A stretch of 64,000 nt of DNA from contig NZ_JAMWEG010000006.1 in the NCBI RefSeq assembly GCF_025460765.1, positions 124,001 through 188,000 of the forward strand. Reading direction: 5' to 3'. Positions 37,753-48,054 of the stretch are shown here, in pieces; position 1 is the first letter of the stretch, and the number at the start of each line of letters is the position of its first letter. The position numbers and the translations under genes are program-made. The notes below the pieces were generated by a model. That model saw only the letters and a list, made by a program, of their open reading frames with translations, had not been told where the DNA came from and made no database searches. The DNA is from Micromonospora sp. MA102 (GTDB taxonomy: Bacteria; Actinomycetota; Actinomycetes; Mycobacteriales; Micromonosporaceae).

Positions 37753-37765
37753 CCTCCCGGAGAGA

Positions 37766-37773
37766 TTCCGGAA
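37766..37773. repeat. TTCCGGAA palindrome, copy 2
   Basis: Second copy of the octamer, 13 bp after the CE7 stop, in the context GATTCCGGAAGCACC. Confidence 0.35.
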
Positions 37774-37863
37774 GCACCGACCGGTCGGTGGCCGCCGTCA
37801 CCGGGGTCCGGACCGTCACCCGCGGAGCGTCGCTCCCTGCTGACCTGGCTTGAGCAGCAGTGA

Positions 37864-39093
<1,230 letters not shown>

Positions 39094-39101
39094 CCTGAGG
39101 C

Positions 39102-39140
39102 GCGGGTGGGACGCCGCCGACGTGTCGGCGCCCCACCCGC
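39102..39140. terminator. Terminator of the GH11 gene
   Basis: A stem with 14 of 15 pairs (GCGGGTGGG arm at 39102) and a 9-nt loop starts 9 bp after the xylanase stop. Confidence 0.7.
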
Positions 39141-39203
39141 CCGACCAGGGTCGGCCGGGCACGGCCGGTCGTTTGCCGGGAGGCGGGGCGGGTAGGCCGC
39201 GCC

Positions 39204-40076
39204 ATGGCAGCCGCGCCGGTCACGCACCGCACCGTCGACGTGGACGGCATTCCGACGTTCTACCGGGAGGCCGGCGCGGCCGACGCCCCGATCGTGCTCC
39301 TGCCGCACGGCTACCCCTCGTCGTCCTTCCAGTTCCGCCACCTGCTGCCGGCCCTCGGCGACCGGTGGCGGCTGCTCGCCCCGGACCTGCCCGGATTCGG
39401 CTACACGCGGGCGGACGAGGAGCGGTTCGCCTACACCTTCGACGCGTACGCCGACTTCCTGCGCCGGTTCACCGAGGTCCTCGACATGCGGCGGTACGCC
39501 ATCTACCTCCAGGACTACGGCTCGCAGTTCGGGCTGCGTCTGGCACTGGGCGCGCCGGAGCGGGTCGCCGCCCTGGTCATCCAGAACGGCGACATCTATC
39601 CCGACCAGCACGGACCGACGTACGCGCCACTCAAGAAGATGTGGGCCGAGCCGTACCCGCAGGCACTGGCGACGGTGGCCCCGAACGTCTCGGAACGGGG
39701 ATTCCGCGACGAGTTCGTGGGCGATCTGCCGGAGGAGATCGCCCAGCGGGTCAGCCCGGACCTGTGGGTCCTGTCCTGGGCGCAGGTGGGCCGCCCGCCC
39801 GGCCCGCGCAACCTCGCCCGGCTGCTCGCCGACCAGCGCACCACCGTCGACTGGTTCCCGCGCCAGCAGGCGTACCTGCGCCGGCACCGGCCACCCACGC
39901 TCATCCTCTGGGGGCCGCACGACGGCTACATGCCCGCGGACGCGGCGCGGGCGTACCTGCGGGACCTCCCCGACGCGGAGCTGCACCTGCTCGACGGGGG
40001 CCACTGGCTGCTGGAGACCCATCTCGACGAGGTGGTGGCGCTGATGCGCGACTTCCTGGGGCGCGTGCACCGCTAG
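39204..40076 (+). CDS. Alpha/beta hydrolase, haloalkane dehalogenase/epoxide hydrolase type
   Basis: Protein of 290 aa with the alpha/beta-hydrolase fold. The oxyanion motif HGYPSSSFQF, an aspartate nucleophile D104 in YLQDYGSQFG in place of serine, and the late GGHWLLETH histidine indicate the haloalkane dehalogenase or epoxide hydrolase branch. The acid residue is probably in WGPHDGYMP. Natural substrate unknown. It stands alone between the GH11 terminator and a PLP enzyme 50 bp downstream. No secretion signal. Confidence 0.87.
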   Translation: MAAAPVTHRTVDVDGIPTFYREAGAADAPIVLLPHGYPSSSFQFRHLLPALGDRWRLLAPDLPGFGYTRADEERFAYTFDAYADFLRRFTEVLDMRRYAIYLQDYGSQFGLRLALGAPERVAALVIQNGDIYPDQHGPTYAPLKKMWAEPYPQALATVAPNVSERGFRDEFVGDLPEEIAQRVSPDLWVLSWAQVGRPPGPRNLARLLADQRTTVDWFPRQQAYLRRHRPPTLILWGPHDGYMPADAARAYLRDLPDAELHLLDGGHWLLETHLDEVVALMRDFLGRVHR

Positions 40077-40126
40077 CGCCCGGCCGCCTCCGGTGGCCGG
40101 GCCGGCCCGGGGGATAGGGTGCGGCG

Positions 40127-41494
40127 GTGGAGGATCTCAGGCACCTGTTCCGGCTGGCCGCCGACCACGCGGCGGATTACCGGCGGTCGTTGCCCGATCG
40201 GCCGGTCGGCGTGCCGGTCGACCAGGCTGCGGTGACCGACGCGTTCTCGGGCCCGTTGCCCTCCGGCCCCCGCCCGCCCGAGCAGGTGCTGGCGGAGTTG
40301 GTCGCCGCGGCCGAGCCCGGCCTGGTCGCCAGCGTCGGCCCGCGGTACTTCGGGTTCGTGGTGGGCGGCGCGTTGCCGGCGGCGACCGCGGCCGACATCC
40401 TCGCGGCCGGTTGGGACCAGCTCGCGTTCAACGCGGTCACCTCGCCGGCCGCCATCGCCGCCGAGGCCGCCGCCGGCGGCTGGCTGAAGGAGCTGCTGGG
40501 GATTCCGGCGGCGGCATCGGTGGGCTTCGTCACCGGCGCTCAGGCGGCGAACACCGCCGGGCTCGCCGCCGCCCGGCACCAGGTGCTGGCCGACGCGGGT
40601 TGGGACGTGGAGCGGCGAGGGCTGCTCGGGGCGCCGCCGATCCGGGTGATCGTGGGGGAGGAGCGGCACGGCACGATCGACCGGTCGCTGCGTCTGCTCG
40701 GCCTCGGTACGGACGTGCTGGAGCCGGTGCCCGCCGGGCCCAACGGCGCCATCGACCTCGAAGCGCTGCGGGCCGTGCTGCGCGCCGGCGCCCCGGGGCC
40801 TACCGTCGTGTGCCTGCAGGCCGGCAACGTGAACACCGGCGCCTGCGACGAGCTGCGCGAGGCGTGCGAGCTGGTCCACCGGCACGGTGGGTGGGCGCAT
40901 GTGGACGGGGCGTTCGGACTGTGGGCCGCGGCGAGCCCGACCACACGGCACCTGGTGGACGGGATGGAACTGGCCGACTCGTGGGCCTGCGACGGCCACA
41001 AGTGGCTGAATCTTCCGTACGACTCGGCCTTCGCGTTCTGCGCCCGTCCCGACACGCACGCGGCGGCGATGTCGTACGCCGCCGCGTACCTGGTCGGTTC
41101 CGGCGGCTCGCCGGCGGGCGCGGACCTCACCGCCGAGTCCTCGCGCCGGGCGCGCGGGTTCGCCGTCTGGGCCGGTCTGCGGGAGCTGGGCCGCGATGGC
41201 GTCGCCGCGGTGGTGGATCGCTGCTGCGCGCTGGCCCGCCGGTTCGCCGAGGGCCTGACCGCGGCCGGGTTCGAGGTGGCGAACGAGGTGGTCCTCAACC
41301 AGGTGCTGGTCGGCTTCGGCGACGACGCGCGCACCGACCGGGTGGTGGCCGCGGTGCAGGCGGACGGCACCTGCTGGGCGGGCGGGACGACGTGGCGCGG
41401 GCGACGCCTGATGCGCCTGTCGGTCTCGAACGCCGCCACGACCGAGGCGGACGTGGACCGCTCGATCGCCGCGATCACCCGCCTCGCCGCCTGA
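40127..41494 (+). CDS. PLP-dependent amino acid decarboxylase
   Basis: Group II (fold type I) decarboxylase of 455 aa. The PLP lysine is K292 in DGHKWLNLP, with the preceding cofactor aspartate in WAHVDGAFGLWA and the His-ring stacking region VGFVTGAQAANTAG. The family includes aromatic-L-amino-acid and 2,4-diaminobutyrate decarboxylases; the substrate cannot be chosen from sequence. GTG 40127 is a reasonable start though its Shine-Dalgarno (GGGGGATAGGG) is loose. It is followed by the decayed patch. Confidence 0.88.
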   Translation: MEDLRHLFRLAADHAADYRRSLPDRPVGVPVDQAAVTDAFSGPLPSGPRPPEQVLAELVAAAEPGLVASVGPRYFGFVVGGALPAATAADILAAGWDQLAFNAVTSPAAIAAEAAAGGWLKELLGIPAAASVGFVTGAQAANTAGLAAARHQVLADAGWDVERRGLLGAPPIRVIVGEERHGTIDRSLRLLGLGTDVLEPVPAGPNGAIDLEALRAVLRAGAPGPTVVCLQAGNVNTGACDELREACELVHRHGGWAHVDGAFGLWAAASPTTRHLVDGMELADSWACDGHKWLNLPYDSAFAFCARPDTHAAAMSYAAAYLVGSGGSPAGADLTAESSRRARGFAVWAGLRELGRDGVAAVVDRCCALARRFAEGLTAAGFEVANEVVLNQVLVGFGDDARTDRVVAAVQADGTCWAGGTTWRGRRLMRLSVSNAATTEADVDRSIAAITRLAA

Positions 41495-41542
41495 CACCGA
41501 TGCCGCGGGGCCGGCCACCCCTCCGGTGGCCGGTCCAGCCGG

Positions 41543-42487
41543 TCAGCCTGCGCGACGCAACCGTCCGAGCATGCCGGCGAGGTCCTGAACGAACAGTTCG
41601 TGGCGGAAGTAGTGGCCCCCGGGAACCTCCCGCCACTCGTGCGGGATGCCGGCCTGGCCGAGCGCCGCCCGGAACTCGCGCTGGCCGGCCAGGACCTGGG
41701 TCTCGTTGACCGTGTCGAACCAGTTGACCGGATCGGGTGAGGTGCCGGCCGCCAGGAAGATCCGCTTGTTGTGGTAGCTGCCGATGCGCTGGACCGGGTT
41801 GTCGGCGCTGACCCGTGCCTCGTCCCACAGCGGCGCGCCGTCGGTGAGATTGATGATGTCGTCCTGGAGGTGGAAGGTCCGGAAGTCGGCGTTTCCGCCG
41901 TGCAGCAGGTACAGCACCGGATAGCGCCGGCCGCTGGTGTGGTAGCCGTCGGGCAGCAGGACGTTGACTGCCGGGTCCCACTGGATCGCGTCGGTGGCGA
42001 AGCGGTAGTACTGGAGGCGGCCGCCGTTCTCGTTGCGGTCCACGATGCGCAGGCCGTACCCGTCACCGGCGGCGCTGGCCATGGACGGCGCGGAGAAGGC
42101 GCCGCCGTACCTCGCGACCACCGGATACCAGGCGGTGACCCGGCTGCGGTCGGCTGCCGTCAGCCCTTCGGCGTCGGCGAGCTCGCGCAGCACGGCCGCG
42201 CCGCCGCGGATGTTCGCCGGGGTGACGGTCTTCAGCCGCGCGACCGGCTCGCCGGTCAACCTGGCCGCCCGTTCGAGGCTCTGCTGGGTGGGATTGCTCA
42301 CCAGGTGCATCACGCCGTAGCCGTTGGCCTGGCTGGGCTTGCCGTCGTGGCCGTCCAGCCGGGACTCGCCGTAGCCGACAGCGACCAGCACGTCCCTGGG
42401 TACGTCGAACTCGGTCGCCGCCCCCAGGAAGGCCGAGTCCAGGGCGTTGGGCGCGCCACGGCGTCGTCGCGCCGGCCCAGACGCCAC
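41543..42487 (-). pseudogene. In-frame chimera: amidase-type N-domain fused to a gutted esterase
   Basis: The 314-codon frame joins two unrelated parts. Residues 1-135 (LDSAFLGAATEFDVPRDVLV, GYGESRLDGHDGKPSQANGYG) match the goose-lysozyme-like N-terminal part of secreted peptidoglycan amidases, but the signal peptide and amidase domain are absent. From about residue 150 (GGRLQYYRFATDAIQWDPAV) it matches the start of an Ag85/esterase-D-type secreted esterase, yet after HLQDDIINLTDGAP it jumps to the C-terminal part (WDEARVSADNPVQRIGSYHNKR). The middle with the GxSxGG serine is missing. GTG 42487 is the last plausible start. The product would be catalytically dead, so I treat it as a rearrangement remnant; an evolved new protein is a less likely alternative. 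Confidence 0.7.
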
Positions 42488-42574
42488 CCCCGCGTCACCG
42501 TGTTTTCCAGCCGGTGCATGCTGGGCGCGCCTGGTGAACGGATTTCGATCCCCTGTGGAGCGAGGACGGACGGC

Positions 42575-43440
42575 ATGACGGCACCACGCCTGCACTCCCG
42601 CTACCCCTCGGTCGCGCCCCGACTGCCGTTCCTGCCGCTGGGCACGGGCCCGACCCCGGTCCGCCGGATCGACCCGCACGAGCTGTGGATCAAGGACGAC
42701 AGCCGGTACGGCGACCGGTACGGCGGCAACAAGGTCCGCAAACTCGAGTGGAGCCTGGCGGACCTGCTCCGGCGACGGTGCGGTGTCGTGGTGACCGGGG
42801 GTGGCACCGGAAGTCACCACGCGGTGGCGGTGGCCCGCTACGCCGCGGACACCGGCATCCGGGCCCACGTCGTAGCCGTCGAGCAGCCGTCCGACGAGCA
42901 CGTCGAGGAGCAGATCGCCGCAGTCCGGGCGGCCGGCGCGACGATGCACCGGGTGGACACCGTGGCCGGGGCGTACGCGACGGCGGGCCGGCTGCTGGTC
43001 GGCGCGGCGCTGCGCGGGCGGCGTCCCGGCCTGCTGCCGGTCGGCGGGTCGAACGCGCCCGGCTGCCTGGGCTTCGTCGAGGCGGCCCTCGAACTCGCCG
43101 AGCAGGTCGCGGCCGGCGAGCTGCCCCGGCCCCGGCGGATCGTCGTCCCGGTCGGCTCGGGTGGCACGGCCGCCGGACTGGTCCTCGGGCTGGCCCTCGC
43201 CGGGCTCGACAGCGAGGTGGTCGGAATCCTCGTCAACGACCGGACCCGGGTAGGTCCGGCCCAGGTCCGCCGCCTGGCCATGCGGACCGCGCGACTGCTG
43301 CGCCGCCACGGCGCGCCGGTGCCCGACACGGTGCCCCTCGCGCCGTTCGACCTGCGCCGCGAGTGGCTCGGGCCCGGGTACGGGAAGCCGTCCGGGCCGA
43401 GTGTCGCGGCCGCGGGGTGGCTCCGGGATCAGGCGGGGCC
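42575..43440 (+). pseudogene. D-cysteine desulfhydrase/ACC deaminase-like gene, 3' end lost
   Basis: A convincing fold-type II PLP enzyme begins at ATG 42575 after GAGGA: GPTPVRRIDPHELWIKDD, the PLP-lysine motif YGGNKVRKLEW, VVTGGGTGSHHAVAVARY and the phosphate-binding loop VPVGSGGTAAGL. Similarity stops near GPSVAAAGWLRDQAG (about residue 288). There is no native stop: the frame continues only as the antisense of the downstream gene. The family normally has about 40 more residues, including the C-terminal active-site wall. The gene has lost its 3' end, probably in the same rearrangement that made the chimera next door. Confidence 0.7.
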
Positions 43441-43495
43441 GGTGGCCGCTGATCCGAGGGTCAGCCGCAGCGGACGGCCGGTCGGCACCAGCGGG

Positions 43496-46400
43496 TCAGC
43501 TCATGTCGACGGCGTACGCCTCCTCGCGCACGTCGGCGTCCGGGTGCCGGCGCAGCTCGATCAGCAGATCCCGCCACGGCGACTTCCACCCGAAGCCGGC
43601 ACCGTGCCGGACGAGCGCCACCGCGATGAGCCCGCCGGCGAGGTCGCCGCGCCCCGCCAGTCGCGCGACGGTGCCGGTGAGGATCGCCGGGTCGGGCCAC
43701 TCGCGGAGGCCGCGCAGCCGGGTGCCCGCGCGTTCGGCGAGGCGGATCGCGAGGACGGGCCGATCCGCACACAGCCCGGCGATCTCATCCAGGTTGTCCA
43801 GCCGGCCGAGGTCGACCAGCAGCGCCGTGGCCGTGCCGGTGAAGGCGGGGTGCCCGGCGAGCCACCGCGCGGCGTCGACCAGGGCGGTGCGGTCGGCGTT
43901 CGCCGGCCGGCTGCCGGACCGGAGGGCCGCGCCGTCGGCGAGGAGTTCGATGCGCCGTCGGGCGGGGCGGTCCGCGGCCGGGCCGCCCGGATCGTCGTCG
44001 CCGGCATCGCGGTCGACGAGTCGGGCCAGCGCGGCGCGGAGGGCCTCGTCGCCGCCGGCACTCAGCAGGTTGGCGACCTCGATGTGCGCGATGGACTCGC
44101 TGAGGTCGGTGAGCCGGTCGACGACCAGTCCGGTGATCCCGGCCAGCCACGGCGACCATTCACCGAGCTGGGCGAACGCGGCACGTCGGACCTCCCGGTC
44201 GGGAGCGCGGCAGGCCTCGACGACGAGCGCGCCGTAGCGGGGGCGGTGGCGTTCGGGGATCGTGTACGGGTGGGCGTTCAGGACGGCGCGGCGTTCCTCC
44301 CGGCTGCCGTCGACGGCGGTCCGCAGGATCGTCCAGCTCGCCTCGGTCTGCAGGCGCTGCCGGGCGGCGGAGACGATCGCCGCTCGCACGTCGCGGTGCG
44401 CGTCCGGGTCGGTGTACACGTCGAGCAGCGTGGCCATCGCCTGCGGCGGACCGAGGCGGGCCAGCAGCCGGGCGGCCTCCTTCCGGCTCGTGATCTTCGC
44501 GGGGCCGGTCACCACCTCGCCGAGCGCCTGGGCCAGCCGGGACGGCGGGATGTGCCGGGCGGCCCGGCCGGCCGCGTACATCGCGACCCGCGCCCGGTCG
44601 CCGTCGGCGTACCGGAGCAGCACCGGCAGTGCCTCGTCGGGCCGGTCCGTCCAGACCAGTGCGCCCAGCGCCGCCTCGGCGATCGCCACCTCGGGGGCGT
44701 CGAGGTGGCGGGCCACCAGTTCGCGGCCGGCGGTGCCGACGCCGGCGGCGGCGCGGATCGCCGCCGCGCGCCGCCACACCCCCTGCTGGGCGTCGGCGCT
44801 GACCGACTGCTGCAGCTCCACGAAGCGGGCCTGCTGGCGAGGCAGCCAGCGTTCGGTGTGCCACGCCCAGGCGGGCACCCATCGCGTGCCCGCCTCCACG
44901 AACCGGCCGCGCGGGCGGCGGTCCAGCACCCGGTCGAGCAGGTCGGTGCGGGAGGAGCAGAGGGTCGCCCACACCGGGTGGATCGTCACCGTGCTCGGAT
45001 CGGTGTCGAGCACGTCGGCCACCCGCGCCGAGCGCGTACGCGGGTCGTCGAGCCACAGCCGGATCGCCGACCGGGCCACCGAGGGCAGCGTGTGCCGGCC
45101 GGCCGCCCGGCGCAGCAGCTCCTGCAGCTCGGGCAGCCGCCAGGCCCGCCTGCCGAGCGCGTGGGTGAGCGCGAAGAGCGGGCCGTACCGGCCACGGGCG
45201 ACGCCGGCCTCGACCCAGCCGCGCAGCCGCGCGAAGACCATCGCCTCCTGCCCGGCGCGCAGCACCGTGTCGAAGCGGCGCAGCACCGGCGTGTGCGCGC
45301 CGGTGCTGACCAGGTCGATCGTGAGCAGCGCCCACTCGCGGAGCTGCGCCACGGCGACGTGGTGCTGCAGCACCTCGGCGGCGAGGGAGCTCAGCGCGGT
45401 CGTGGTGGCGGCGGAGGCGTCACGGGCGTCGACCGCGTCGGTGGTCAGCTGCGTGAGCCCGTCCGCCGTGTCCTCGGTGAGCAGCGGCGCCACCTTCGCC
45501 AATGCGGCGAGCGCGGCCGCCCGCACCGGATCCTGTTCGTTGCGCAGCCGCCCGAGCCGGACGATCACCTCGGCCACCGCCTGCGGGTCGCGGGACCGAC
45601 GGGCGGCCGCCACCAGCAGCGCGTAACCCTGCGCCCGCTCGTCGGCGTCGCCCGAGCGCAACGCCACGTCCAGCGCCGCGGACGCGTCCGGCCAGGCCAG
45701 GTACGCGCTCCAGCAGCGCACGTCGGCTTCCCGCTCGCGGATCCTCGCCAGGCCCAGCACCCGGGTCGCCTCGCGGACCCGCACCGCCGCCGGCAACACC
45801 TCCATCACGTCGGCTGCCGGAACCTGCGCCGCCGTGTCGACCTCGGCCAGGGCGCGGTCGTACAGCTCCCCGCGCCGGTGCGGCGCCACGGCGTCGAGCA
45901 GTGCCGCGAGCGCTCGGCTGTGGTCCCGGAACCGGCCGGCGACCGGCGCCAGCTCGTCGTCGGTCAGCGCCGCGAGGCGGCGCAGCAGGGCCGGCGGCAG
46001 CACGGTCCGGGTCAACCAGGCCGCGCGGCCCGGCGTGGTGAGCAGGCGGGCGACCCGACCCGCGTCGTGGGACGCGAGCCTCCCGTACGCCGCCAGCGAA
46101 CCGGGCAGCGACTCGTCGGGCGCGTACCGTTCGAGCAGGTCCAGTGCCTGCGCCGGGTCGCATCGCAGCACGGCGCCGGCGGCGGCGCCCCAGACCCTGC
46201 CACGCAGCTCGGGCGGAGCGGCGGCCAGCCGCTCACGGACCCGGTCCAGCAACGGGCCGGGGTGCCGCCGGACCAGCCGCTCGAGGTTGAGCGCGTGCTC
46301 CAGCTCGGGCAGCAACGCGCGTACCGTCTCCGCGCCGCAGGCCGGCAGCAGCGCGGCGGCCTCCTCGTCACCGAACTGCGCGCGTACCTCGCTCATCAGC

Positions 46401-46768
46401 GCGTCGGCGACGGCCGGCGCAGGTCGACGGCGCAGGGCCCGGTAGACACGCCGCCGCTCCGCCGCGGGCCGCTCGCTGAGAGGCCCGGCCGGGAGGCCCG
46501 CCCGCAGCGCCGCGGTGAGCGCGGCGACCCTGATCGACGGCTGCGGGTCCCGCGTCGCGGCGGCGATGCCGTCGGCGTCCTGGGCCACCATCGCGGCGAC
46601 CAGGGCCAGCCGCCGCTCGTAGGGGCCCTGTTCTCGCAGGTCGGCGCAGACCCGGGCGCGGTCGGGGAAGGTGCGCGCCCAGCCGGCGAGGCGGCTCATC
46701 CGCTCCCGGTACGGCAGCGGATCGAGCGACGTCAGCAGGGTGCGGGTGGCGGCGAGCACGGCGTACAT
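43496..46768 (-). CDS. Large helical-repeat (HEAT-like) protein of unknown function
   Basis: Protein of 1090 aa made almost wholly of short amphipathic helices rich in Ala, Leu and Arg, in repeats of 35-45 residues. Examples are REVRRAAFAQLGEWSPWLAGIT, AIAEAALGALVWTDRPDEALPVLLRY and DRARVAMYAAGRAARHIP. This fits HEAT or armadillo-like superhelices that act as protein or nucleic-acid scaffolds. No signal peptide, membrane helix or catalytic motif is visible. Similar uncharacterised giants occur in actinomycetes. It has no operon partner: the upstream neighbour is a broken gene in the same direction. Codon use is ordinary, and the full-length frame argues it is functional. Confidence 0.75.
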   Translation of the reverse strand: MYAVLAATRTLLTSLDPLPYRERMSRLAGWARTFPDRARVCADLREQGPYERRLALVAAMVAQDADGIAAATRDPQPSIRVAALTAALRAGLPAGPLSERPAAERRRVYRALRRRPAPAVADALMSEVRAQFGDEEAAALLPACGAETVRALLPELEHALNLERLVRRHPGPLLDRVRERLAAAPPELRGRVWGAAAGAVLRCDPAQALDLLERYAPDESLPGSLAAYGRLASHDAGRVARLLTTPGRAAWLTRTVLPPALLRRLAALTDDELAPVAGRFRDHSRALAALLDAVAPHRRGELYDRALAEVDTAAQVPAADVMEVLPAAVRVREATRVLGLARIREREADVRCWSAYLAWPDASAALDVALRSGDADERAQGYALLVAAARRSRDPQAVAEVIVRLGRLRNEQDPVRAAALAALAKVAPLLTEDTADGLTQLTTDAVDARDASAATTTALSSLAAEVLQHHVAVAQLREWALLTIDLVSTGAHTPVLRRFDTVLRAGQEAMVFARLRGWVEAGVARGRYGPLFALTHALGRRAWRLPELQELLRRAAGRHTLPSVARSAIRLWLDDPRTRSARVADVLDTDPSTVTIHPVWATLCSSRTDLLDRVLDRRPRGRFVEAGTRWVPAWAWHTERWLPRQQARFVELQQSVSADAQQGVWRRAAAIRAAAGVGTAGRELVARHLDAPEVAIAEAALGALVWTDRPDEALPVLLRYADGDRARVAMYAAGRAARHIPPSRLAQALGEVVTGPAKITSRKEAARLLARLGPPQAMATLLDVYTDPDAHRDVRAAIVSAARQRLQTEASWTILRTAVDGSREERRAVLNAHPYTIPERHRPRYGALVVEACRAPDREVRRAAFAQLGEWSPWLAGITGLVVDRLTDLSESIAHIEVANLLSAGGDEALRAALARLVDRDAGDDDPGGPAADRPARRRIELLADGAALRSGSRPANADRTALVDAARWLAGHPAFTGTATALLVDLGRLDNLDEIAGLCADRPVLAIRLAERAGTRLRGLREWPDPAILTGTVARLAGRGDLAGGLIAVALVRHGAGFGWKSPWRDLLIELRRHPDADVREEAYAVDMS

Positions 46769-46829
46769 TGTGCCCGCGGGCCCGCCGGAGCGAGATCCCT
46801 TATTCCCGCGCCCGGCGGATCCGGTCGGC

Positions 46830-47312
46830 TCACGCCGCGTCGCCGCGCCGGGCGTCCTTGACGAACACGATCCCGTCGGTGCTGGCCACGTGGGCCGGAT
46901 CGAGCGGGGCGTAGCCGAACCAGGGGGACACCCGGGCGGCGGGCGCCACGTCGGCGAGGACGGCGGCCAGCCGGCGGGCGTCGACGATCGCGCCGGCGCT
47001 CCACCACTCCACCGGCCGGCCGCCCGTCCGCATGAAGCTCCTGTTCCGCTGGAGGTGACCGTTGTGGGCGTTCACCAGCGTCGGCCCGCGTTCGGCGAGG
47101 GCGAGCAGGTTGGCGGCCATCATCGAGTCCCGCACGCCGAGCAGCCGCGCCAGACGGTTCGGTGACGGGTCGGCCATCGCGACGTGGTAGCGCAGCAGCC
47201 CGGTGGCGGTACGCCTGTACAGGCGTGCCCGGTCCCAGTCCTCCCGCGAGGACGCCGCGACCAGGTGTGGTGTCTGCACGGGTGACGCCACCCGGCCGGC
47301 GCCGCGGCTCAC
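46830..47312 (-). pseudogene. Erythromycin-esterase-like C-terminal remnant
   Basis: A 160-codon frame whose residues 22-155 match the C-terminal third of the erythromycin esterase (EreA/succinoglycan-biosynthesis-associated) family: ARLYRRTATGLLRYHVAMAD, RLLGVRDSMMAANLLALAERGPTLVNAHNGHLQRN, and EWWSAGAIV. Family members are about 400 aa; the N-terminal two thirds, with the catalytic histidine and glutamates, are absent upstream, where no related frame exists. It is annotated as a remnant. Expression as a short protein is possible but it should not hydrolyse macrolides. Confidence 0.7.
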
Positions 47313-47516
47313 CCGGTCGATCTACTTGCGCGGTCTGTTCCGGCAAGCCACCCGGAGCCGAGGTCCGGTGGGCCTACGGTGGAGACCGTTGCGCGGCGGG
47401 CTCCGGGCCGGGCCGCACACGACCTCGTGGGGACAGCCGGAAGGCATCGATGGCCGAGACAACCGCGCCGAGCCGCGTACGGAACGCCAGGGCGTGCCCC
47501 GGCGGCCACCGCTGAA

Positions 47517-47993
47517 ATGGACTGGGCCGGATGGGCAGTGTTCGGGTTGGTGGCCACCGCGGCACTCACCGCGGCGATGATCACGGCGCAGATGGCCGGG
47601 TTCACCCGCCTGGACCTTCCCCTGGTGCTGGGTGCCGTCGTCACCGACGACCCCGACCGGGCCCGGATCGTCGGCTTCTTCATCCACCTGCTCGCCGGTC
47701 AGGGCTTCGCCCTGGGGTACGCGGCCGCGTTCGCCGTGTTGCACCGCGCCACCTGGTGGATCGGTGCGCTGTTCGGCGGGCTCCACGTCGCCATCGCGTT
47801 GACGGTGATCCTCCCGCTCCTGCCGGGTGTCCATCCCAGGATGGCCTCGCAGCGGGCCGGCCCGTCCAGCACGGCCGTGCTGGAGCCGCCCGGCCTGTTC
47901 GCCCTCAACTACGGCGTGCAGACGCCCGCCGTCGCGGCCGTCGTCCACGTCATCTACGGGAGCGTCCTCGGACTGCTCCTCCGGGCCGGTTGA
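47517..47993 (+). CDS. Small four-helix membrane protein, unknown function
   Basis: Protein of 158 aa with four hydrophobic segments (about 4-26, 45-68, 73-96 and 130-155). The sequence MTAQMAGFTRLDLPLVLGAVVTDDPDRARIVGF between the first two helices resembles uncharacterised actinobacterial membrane proteins. It is 62 bp upstream of the GH15 gene and may be cotranscribed with it. ATG 47517 begins directly before the first helix. No function is assigned. Confidence 0.7.
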   Translation: MDWAGWAVFGLVATAALTAAMITAQMAGFTRLDLPLVLGAVVTDDPDRARIVGFFIHLLAGQGFALGYAAAFAVLHRATWWIGALFGGLHVAIALTVILPLLPGVHPRMASQRAGPSSTAVLEPPGLFALNYGVQTPAVAAVVHVIYGSVLGLLLRAG

Positions 47994-48054
47994 GCCGCAC
48001 CGGCCCTCGGCGTGCGGCGCGACCCGTGGGCTCCCGGCGGCCGGCGGGCCGGCC

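Noticed and set aside
41771..46861. A 1696-codon open frame on the plus strand
   Set aside because: Only its part from 42575 to about 43440 is a real (broken) gene. The rest is the antisense of the chimera and of the helical-repeat gene, kept open by high GC.
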